64,000 nt of DNA from Methylocella tundrae (GTDB lineage Bacteria > Pseudomonadota > Alphaproteobacteria > Rhizobiales > Beijerinckiaceae). Made by a program: the position numbers and the translations under genes. The DNA lies in the NCBI RefSeq assembly GCF_901905185.1, contig NZ_CABFMQ020000046.1, forward strand, positions 43,956 to 107,955, written 5' to 3'. Shown here one piece after another: positions 55,918-64,000 of the stretch (position 1 is the stretch's first letter; every line of letters begins with the position of its first letter). A model generated the notes under the pieces. The model saw only the letters and a list, made by a program, of their open reading frames with translations, did not search any database and was not told where the DNA came from.

Positions 55918-57648
55918 ATGATGCGCGTGACGCAGGCCCCAGAAGCAATAGAGGGCGCCCCCGTCAAGGCGTCCCGCTTTCCGCCGGTGGAGCGAACGCT
56001 CCGTATGACGACCGGCCTTATCCTGTTCAGTTTCGCGACGACTCATTTTCTGAACCACGCCTGCGGCGTGCTGCGCCTCCCAACGATGGAGGCGATCAGG
56101 CTCGTGCTCTTATGGCCGTGGCGAACCTATGTCGGCCAGACACTGCTCTACGGGTCGCTGCTGACGCATGGCAGCCTCGGCCTCTTCGCGATCTATCGCC
56201 GCCGTCATCTGCGGATTCCACCAGCCGAACTCGCGCAAATCCTCCTCGGCCTGTCGATTCCACCGCTCATCATCCTTCACGCGGTGAATGTCCGCGTCGG
56301 TCATTTTCTATTCGGCCTACCCGAAAGCTACCCATGGCTGATCTATCGCTATTGGCATCTGTCGCCCTTTGTCGGCGTGCCGCGGCAATTCCTTTTGCTG
56401 CTCGTGCTCTGGATCCACGGCTGTATCGGGCTGCGCAGCGCGATGCGCTTCAAGCCCTGGTATCCGAAATGGATGCCGGTTCTCGCTGCCCTCGCGACCG
56501 TGATTCCGCTTCTCGCCATCAGCGGCATCATCGACGCGGGTCATGATTTCGATGCGACCGCCGCGCAGGATCGGAATTTTCTCGCCTCGTTCAACCTTCA
56601 GAGCCCGGCTCAAGCAGCGATGCTCGCCAAGATTGGCGAGTTGTCGATTCTTGTCTACATCGGCCTCGTCGGCGCGGTCTTCGCGGGTCATGGTTTGCGG
56701 GAATGGCTGCAGCGGCGCTATCGCGCCGTGACGGTGACCTACCCTGACGGCAAGCAGGCCGTGGTGCCGCGCGGCTTCTCGATTCTCGAAGCGAGCCGCT
56801 GGGCCGGCGTCTCGCATATGTCGATGTGCGGCGGCCGTGGACGCTGCTCGACCTGCCGCGTGCGCGTCCGGGCTGGCCTCGAAACGCTGCCTTCGCCCAA
56901 TGTGGCGGAAGCCAACACCCTCGCCGCGATCCAGGCCGAGACCAATATTCGACTGGCGTGTCAGGTAAGGCCGCATGAAGACGTCGACGTCACGCCGCTT
57001 CTTACTCTCGGGCGATGGGGGACAAAAGCGCTCGCCGCCAACCTCAGCGCATCAACGGAACATGAGATCGCGGCTCTTTTCATCGATCTGCGCGATTCGA
57101 CCAAACTCGCCGACGGACGCCTCCCCTATGACGCATTCTATGTCATTGATCGTTATGTAGGCGCGGTTTGCCATGCGGTCGAAGCGAGCGGCGGCCATGT
57201 CACCAGCATCGCCGGCGATGGCGTCATGAGTTTTTTCGGTGGCGACCGTGACGCGCGATCTGCATCCCGCGCAGCGATTTTCGCGCTCCAGGAGCTGTGG
57301 AGAACGCTGGACGCGCTCAGCACCGAATTCGAGTCCGCCTTCGATTTCCCGCTGCGTTTCGGCGCCGGCTGCCATCTCGGTCTTGCCGTCGTCGGCGCCC
57401 TGGAGAGCCGGCAGACGGCGCAGTTTCTTGGTGAGGTCGGCAATATCGCGTCACGGCTCGAGAGCCTCACCAAGGAGCTGAAATGCACAATGATTCTCTC
57501 GCGCGAGATGGTCGAGCGCGCAGGCTTTGCGATGCCGCCGGTCGAGACCCGCCGCGTGCAGATCCGTAGCGTCTCCAGGCAAATCGAATTGATCGTGTTT
57601 CGCACGAAAGACGATCTCGATCATCTGATCGCGCAGGAGGCCAATTGA
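55918..57648 (+). CDS. Membrane-anchored ferredoxin-adenylate/guanylate cyclase fusion
   Basis: A 576-residue, three-part protein. Residues about 30-280 hold roughly six transmembrane helices with conserved-looking His at 43, 47, 84, 121, 129 and 167, similar to the haem-binding anchors of fumarate/succinate dehydrogenases. Residues 285-365 are a plant-type 2Fe-2S ferredoxin with Cys304, Cys310, Cys313 and Cys348 (CGGRGRCSTCRV and LACQ). Residues 385-560 are a class III cyclase with metal Asp390 (FIDLRDSTKL) and Asp434 (IAGDGVMSFF) and the transition-state Asn/Arg in GNIASRLE. S. meliloti CyaC, a cyclase on a di-haem anchor, is a known relative (recalled). cAMP made here would be read by the Crp-type regulator starting one base later. 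Alternative starts are ATG 55921 and GTG 55927; the latter has GGAGG at 9 bases. Confidence 0.92.
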   Translation: MMRVTQAPEAIEGAPVKASRFPPVERTLRMTTGLILFSFATTHFLNHACGVLRLPTMEAIRLVLLWPWRTYVGQTLLYGSLLTHGSLGLFAIYRRRHLRIPPAELAQILLGLSIPPLIILHAVNVRVGHFLFGLPESYPWLIYRYWHLSPFVGVPRQFLLLLVLWIHGCIGLRSAMRFKPWYPKWMPVLAALATVIPLLAISGIIDAGHDFDATAAQDRNFLASFNLQSPAQAAMLAKIGELSILVYIGLVGAVFAGHGLREWLQRRYRAVTVTYPDGKQAVVPRGFSILEASRWAGVSHMSMCGGRGRCSTCRVRVRAGLETLPSPNVAEANTLAAIQAETNIRLACQVRPHEDVDVTPLLTLGRWGTKALAANLSASTEHEIAALFIDLRDSTKLADGRLPYDAFYVIDRYVGAVCHAVEASGGHVTSIAGDGVMSFFGGDRDARSASRAAIFALQELWRTLDALSTEFESAFDFPLRFGAGCHLGLAVVGALESRQTAQFLGEVGNIASRLESLTKELKCTMILSREMVERAGFAMPPVETRRVQIRSVSRQIELIVFRTKDDLDHLIAQEAN

Positions 57649-57649
57649 C

Positions 57650-58366
57650 ATGACCACCATCAGGCCATCTGAAACGCTCGCGCGCGTCGAACTTTTCCAC
57701 TCCCTGCCGCCAGACATCATCGCCCGGCTCGACACACGCTGTATCTGGCGGCGCGCGCGGGCCAAGGAATGGATCATCGACTATCAGGACGAGAGCACGG
57801 ACGTCTTTTTTCTCATCACCGGCGTCGCTCGCGTGATGATCCGGTCGATTTCCGGCCGTGAGACGATCCTGCGCGATATCGAGGCCGGCGCATTTTTCGG
57901 CGAACTCGCCGCGATCGATGGCCAGACGCGGTCCGCCAGTATTCTTGCCATCACCGATGCGACGATCGCAAAAATGACGGCCACGACATTCATCGAAACG
58001 GTCACGAGCCACCCCGATGTCAGCCTTCGCCTGCTCCGCTTCATCACCGGGCAGGTTCGCATGCTGGCCAACCGAGTGAATGAATTCACGACTCTCGCTA
58101 TTCGAGAACGGCTGATCACAGAGCTGCTGCGGCTCTCGCGGGCAAATCGCGCAGATCCTCGAGAAGCGATCGTCTCGCCTCCTCCCATCCACGCGGATCT
58201 TGCCGGGCGCATCAGCACCCGCCGCGAAACCGTCACCAAGGAATTGAGCGCAATGGAGCGCGAGGGGCTCGTGCGGCGCGGGCGCGGCGCGCTGACCCTC
58301 GTCGACGTGCCCCGCCTGGTGGCGATGATCGGCGATAAGGAGGATGCGCTGGATTTCAAGACATAG
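57650..58366 (+). CDS. Crp/Fnr family transcription regulator
   Basis: A 238-residue regulator. The cyclic-nucleotide pocket (about 20-130) has GAFFGELAAIDGQTRSASIL with the Glu and the Arg-Ser pair expected for cAMP binding. A long dimer helix is at about 130-160. The helix-turn-helix at about 190-220 has the recognition part ISTRRETVTKELSAM, closer to Crp than to FNR/FixK. There are no N-terminal Cys, so it does not carry an FNR-type cluster. It starts one base after the cyclase stop, so the two are one operon. No target sites are identified here. Confidence 0.94.
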   Translation: MTTIRPSETLARVELFHSLPPDIIARLDTRCIWRRARAKEWIIDYQDESTDVFFLITGVARVMIRSISGRETILRDIEAGAFFGELAAIDGQTRSASILAITDATIAKMTATTFIETVTSHPDVSLRLLRFITGQVRMLANRVNEFTTLAIRERLITELLRLSRANRADPREAIVSPPPIHADLAGRISTRRETVTKELSAMEREGLVRRGRGALTLVDVPRLVAMIGDKEDALDFKT

Positions 58367-58497
58367 GCCCACCGCAGCGCGGATCATGTTCGCCGCAGTG
58401 AGGACGGGCGTCCCTTTACCGTCGCCGCCAGCGCGCGCGCTCGATGACGGCGCCGCCCTGGCAGATCCGAGGCCAGGCGGCTTGTCCGCGCAGCCAA

Positions 58498-58899
58498 TCA
58501 GATCTTGAGAGCGTCTCTGAGCTCGAGGAGTTGATCACGCTTTTCGGCCGCAAGGCGGCGACTCTCGTCATTCTTCGCGTCGGCGACGTCTTCTTCCGCG
58601 TCTTTGATATCAGACGCGATCTTGGCCGCGTCGACTTCGTCGAGCGGGATGGCCTGTTCCGCCAAAATCGTGAGGCCCGCGGGCGACACGTCGGCGAAGC
58701 CGCCGCGAACGAAAAACCGCAGCTTGTTCGTCCGGGATTCCTCGATGTCGATCACGCCGGGCTTCAGCGTCGACATGAGCGGCGCGTGATCCTTGAGGAC
58801 TGTAAACTGACCCTCGGTTCCGGGCACGACGACAGCCTGCACCTCGCCCGAAAACATCAGCTTTTCAGGCGACACGAGTTCGAAATGAAAGTCCGCCAT
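58498..58899 (-). CDS. atpC: ATP synthase epsilon subunit
   Basis: A 133-residue F1 central-stalk subunit: [20 protein letters not shown] at the N-terminus, [22 protein letters not shown] in the beta-sandwich domain, and a charged C-terminal helical hairpin ([16 protein letters not shown]). It is the last gene of the atpHAGDC operon and converges on the Crp gene. Confidence 0.97.
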   Translation of the reverse strand: MADFHFELVSPEKLMFSGEVQAVVVPGTEGQFTVLKDHAPLMSTLKPGVIDIEESRTNKLRFFVRGGFADVSPAGLTILAEQAIPLDEVDAAKIASDIKDAEEDVADAKNDESRRLAAEKRDQLLELRDALKI

Positions 58900-59000
58900 T
58901 GCGCGTCCCTGACATTGATTTCCGCCGATCTAATGCGACCCGCGGCTCAAAAAGCGCCGCGCGGAATGATCCGCCGCGCGGCCGATTGCGATGGTGACCG

Positions 59001-60479
<1,479 letters not shown>

Positions 60480-61358
60480 TCAAAGCGCTTCGGCGCCAGA
60501 AATAATCTCGATCAGTTCTTTCGTGATCATCGCCTGACGGGAGCGGTTATACTGCATCGTTTGTTTCTTGATCATTTCGCCCGCGTTGCGCGAGGCGTTG
60601 TCCATCGCGCTCATGCGCGCGCCTTGTTCGGAAGCCGCGTTCTCGAGGAGGGCGCGCAGAACCTGGATCGACACATTGCGCGGCAGAAGCGTCGTCAGAA
60701 TTTCCTCTTCGCCAGGCTCATAATCGTAGACCGCCTGCGGCTCGGCCGCCCGCCCTTCCCCGCTGACGTTCAGCGGGATCAGTTGCAGCGCCGTCGGAAG
60801 TTGCGAAATCACGCTCTTGAAACGAGCGAAGAAAAGCGTGCAGACGTCAAATTCGCCGGCTTCGAAAAGCGAGACGATCTTGCGGCCGATCGCGTCGGCG
60901 TTATCGAACCCCAGCGTCTTGACGCCGCGCAGATCGACGAGTTCGATGATCTCGCGCTCGAATTGCCGGCGCAGGATATCATGACCCTTCTTGCCGACGC
61001 AGATGATCTTCACCGTCTTGCCCTGACCGATCAGCGAGACGGCGGCGTCGCGGGCCAGCCGGGCGATCGACGCGTTGAAGCCGCCGCACAGGCCGCGCTC
61101 GGCCGTGCAGACGACAAGCAGATGAACGCCGTCGCGGCCGCTGCCGGCAAGAAGCTGCGGCGCCGGCGATCCGGGGCTTATCGAGGCGGCGAGCGAGCCC
61201 AGCACCTGCTCCATCCGCTCGGCGTAGGGCCGCGCCGCCGCCGCCGCATTTTCAGCGCGTCGCAGTTTCGCCGCCGCCACCATCTGCATGGCTTTGGTGA
61301 TCTTCTGCGTCGCCTTGACCGAGGCGATCCGGTTTCGCAGATCCTTCAACGAGGGCAT
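60480..61358 (-). CDS. atpG: ATP synthase gamma subunit
   Basis: The 292-residue rotor shaft: the N-terminal helix [37 protein letters not shown] in the Rossmann-like part, and the C-terminal helix ending [18 protein letters not shown]. Lies between atpA and atpD with short gaps of 54 and 27 bases. Confidence 0.98.
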   Translation of the reverse strand: MPSLKDLRNRIASVKATQKITKAMQMVAAAKLRRAENAAAAARPYAERMEQVLGSLAASISPGSPAPQLLAGSGRDGVHLLVVCTAERGLCGGFNASIARLARDAAVSLIGQGKTVKIICVGKKGHDILRRQFEREIIELVDLRGVKTLGFDNADAIGRKIVSLFEAGEFDVCTLFFARFKSVISQLPTALQLIPLNVSGEGRAAEPQAVYDYEPGEEEILTTLLPRNVSIQVLRALLENAASEQGARMSAMDNASRNAGEMIKKQTMQYNRSRQAMITKELIEIISGAEAL

Positions 61359-61412
61359 GGCATATCCGCCTGACTATGTCCAAAGGTCGCTTGATGCTTC
61401 ACGCGAAGGTCT

Positions 61413-62941
<1,529 letters not shown>

Positions 62942-62942
<1 letters not shown>

Positions 62943-63505
62943 CAGCCGACCTCTTTCATACGTGCGCGGATCGAATTGAGTTTTGTCTTGAGAGAGCCGT
63001 CGACCATGCGAGAGCCCAGTTGGACGATGAGGCCGCCGATGATAGTCGGATCCACCTTGACGGAGACCTCGACGCGATCGCTGCCGGCGATGGCGGCGAG
63101 AGCGCTTTTCAGCGCCTCGACATGCTCATCCTTAAGCGGTTCGGCGACGGTGACCGAAGCGCGGCTGAGCCCTCTCGCATGGTCATAAAGAACGTTGAAG
63201 TCGCGGATCATATCGTTGATCGCAAACAGACGGCGCTTGGCGGCGACGAGCTTCAGGAACTTCGCCGTCGTTCCGCCAATCGAGGCCCGGTCGAGCAGAG
63301 CGGTCAGCACCTTGACCTGCTCTTCGGCGGAAAAGACCGGGCTGCGCACGAAGTCTCGCAGGTCTTCGCTTTCGGCCAGGAGGCCTGCGAATGTCGCGAG
63401 ATCGGCCGCGACCTCGTCGGTCGTGGAGGTTTCGTGGGCGAGGTCGAACAGCGCCTGAGCGTATCGGCCCGCCATTCCGGAAACGAGGGTTTCTTGCTTC
63501 GCCAA
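62942..63505 (-). CDS. atpH: ATP synthase delta subunit
   Basis: The 187-residue F1 peripheral-stalk subunit: [19 protein letters not shown] at the N-terminus, a six-helix N-domain, and [20 protein letters not shown] near the C-terminus, all typical of alphaproteobacterial AtpH. There is no ATG at the expected place; TTG 63505 gives the usual [10 protein letters not shown] beginning with GGGG about 6 bases upstream, and TTG 63517 is a second option. First gene of the operon; the F0 genes are encoded elsewhere, as usual in this order. Confidence 0.95.
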
Positions 63506-63778
63506 CCGATGCCCCAAATGTTCAAAATGTCCCGTGTCCGCGCGCTTCTAGAGGCGCTGGCCTTTCGCGGCAATCCGCGAAAAGGCTTAAACCGGAGACT
63601 GAGATGAAGAAGTCCGGGCGCGGCGAAGGAACGCGGCCACACCCATACAGCGAAGGGTTGCTAACATAGGATATTTTGGGGCGCAACCCTGGCATCACGG
63701 AATGGGGAGCAGCAGCGGCAAAACAACGCAAGCTCGACTTTAGCTTCGGCGCCTTCGCTGGTTCGGGGCGCGGAGAGT

Positions 63779-64000
63779 TTAGCGGGGGGCGGGCCTCGGC
63801 CGGGCGGCGAGAGCGACGCTCCAAAGCGCGCGCAGGGCGATCGCTTCGGCCAGCTTCGGCTCGAGCCGCGCCTTGCCGATCGCTTCCGCCAAAATCTCGA
63901 TGGCGCGCAAAAGCTTTGCCGAGGTCCAGATGCGAAGATGCGCCTCGATCGCGCGGGCGCGGCCGAAGCCGCCGCCATGCCCCTCCCCCTGTCTCTTATA
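63779..64000 (-). CDS. holA: Probable DNA polymerase III delta subunit (HolA), C-terminus only
   Basis: A minus-strand frame open from the right edge to TAA at 63779-63781. It encodes about 70 residues: FGRARAIEAHLRIWTSAKL, then a helical stretch LLRAIEILAEAIGKARLEPK and LAEAIALRALWSV. The R-x-x-AIEAHLR-x-W pattern and the two final helices match the collar-domain end of alphaproteobacterial HolA (recalled). The identification is moderate, because only this end is visible and the last 12 bases may be adapter. It would be convergent with nothing and upstream of the atp operon promoter region. Confidence 0.5.
   Translation of the reverse strand, partial: YKRQGEGHGGGFGRARAIEAHLRIWTSAKLLRAIEILAEAIGKARLEPKLAEAIALRALWSVALAARPRPAPR

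Overview
The window reads as one stretch of a GC-rich alphaproteobacterial chromosome, most likely Hyphomicrobiales (Rhizobiales) and plausibly the Beijerinckiaceae/Methylocystaceae side. The inference rests on gene families and arrangements: an F1 ATP synthase operon atpHAGDC without the F0 genes, an IscU/NifU-like gene next to folE and hisI, DUF983-SURF1-thrC-M16 peptidase, a choline-kinase-like homoserine kinase followed by rnhA, DUF1491, and HXXEE and DGDYK-type small proteins. TTG and GTG starts are frequent. No species can be named from this alone.

Layout. 1-9105 (minus): the start of a non-ribosomal peptide/polyketide assembly line. A stand-alone A-PCP protein with a valine-type code precedes a giant KS-AT-ACP-aminotransferase-C-A protein that runs off the left edge. 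9992-14575 (plus): housekeeping run DUF983, SURF1, threonine synthase, M16 peptidase, GNAT acetyltransferase. 14776-25824: an EAL phosphodiesterase, a small gene broken by a 10-bp tandem duplication, YqgE, a DsbD N-domain protein, peroxiredoxin, thrB-rnhA, DUF502, a candidate structured RNA and an MHS permease. 26602-31295: a gene-poor stretch that starts at tRNA-Thr and holds short secreted or unknown proteins and a CBS-domain gene behind a perfect FNR/FixK box.

31296-46371: a serine hydrolase, an envelope group (SDR, ChbG-type deacetylase, divergent GT2, MurJ), an M20 peptidase, small proteins, a Wzc/ExoP-type tyrosine kinase, tRNA-Tyr, rlmB, yidD and a MipA-type porin. 46437-55502: IscU-like, folE, hisI, patatin, CBS protein, carbonic anhydrase, a CDF-family protein lacking the usual metal ligands, and Uup. 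55918-58366: a membrane/ferredoxin/adenylate cyclase fusion followed after one base by a Crp-type regulator. 58498-63505 (minus): atpHAGDC. 63779-64000: C-terminus of a probable DNA polymerase III delta subunit. The last 12 bases match the beginning of the Nextera transposon end and may not be genomic.

The most distinctive content is the assembly line, whose predicted order Val - malonyl extension - beta-transamination - Gly would give a vicinal diamine. Next are the redox-type cyclase/Crp pair, the divergent CDF protein, the slipped small gene, and a palindromic repeat family with compensatory changes.
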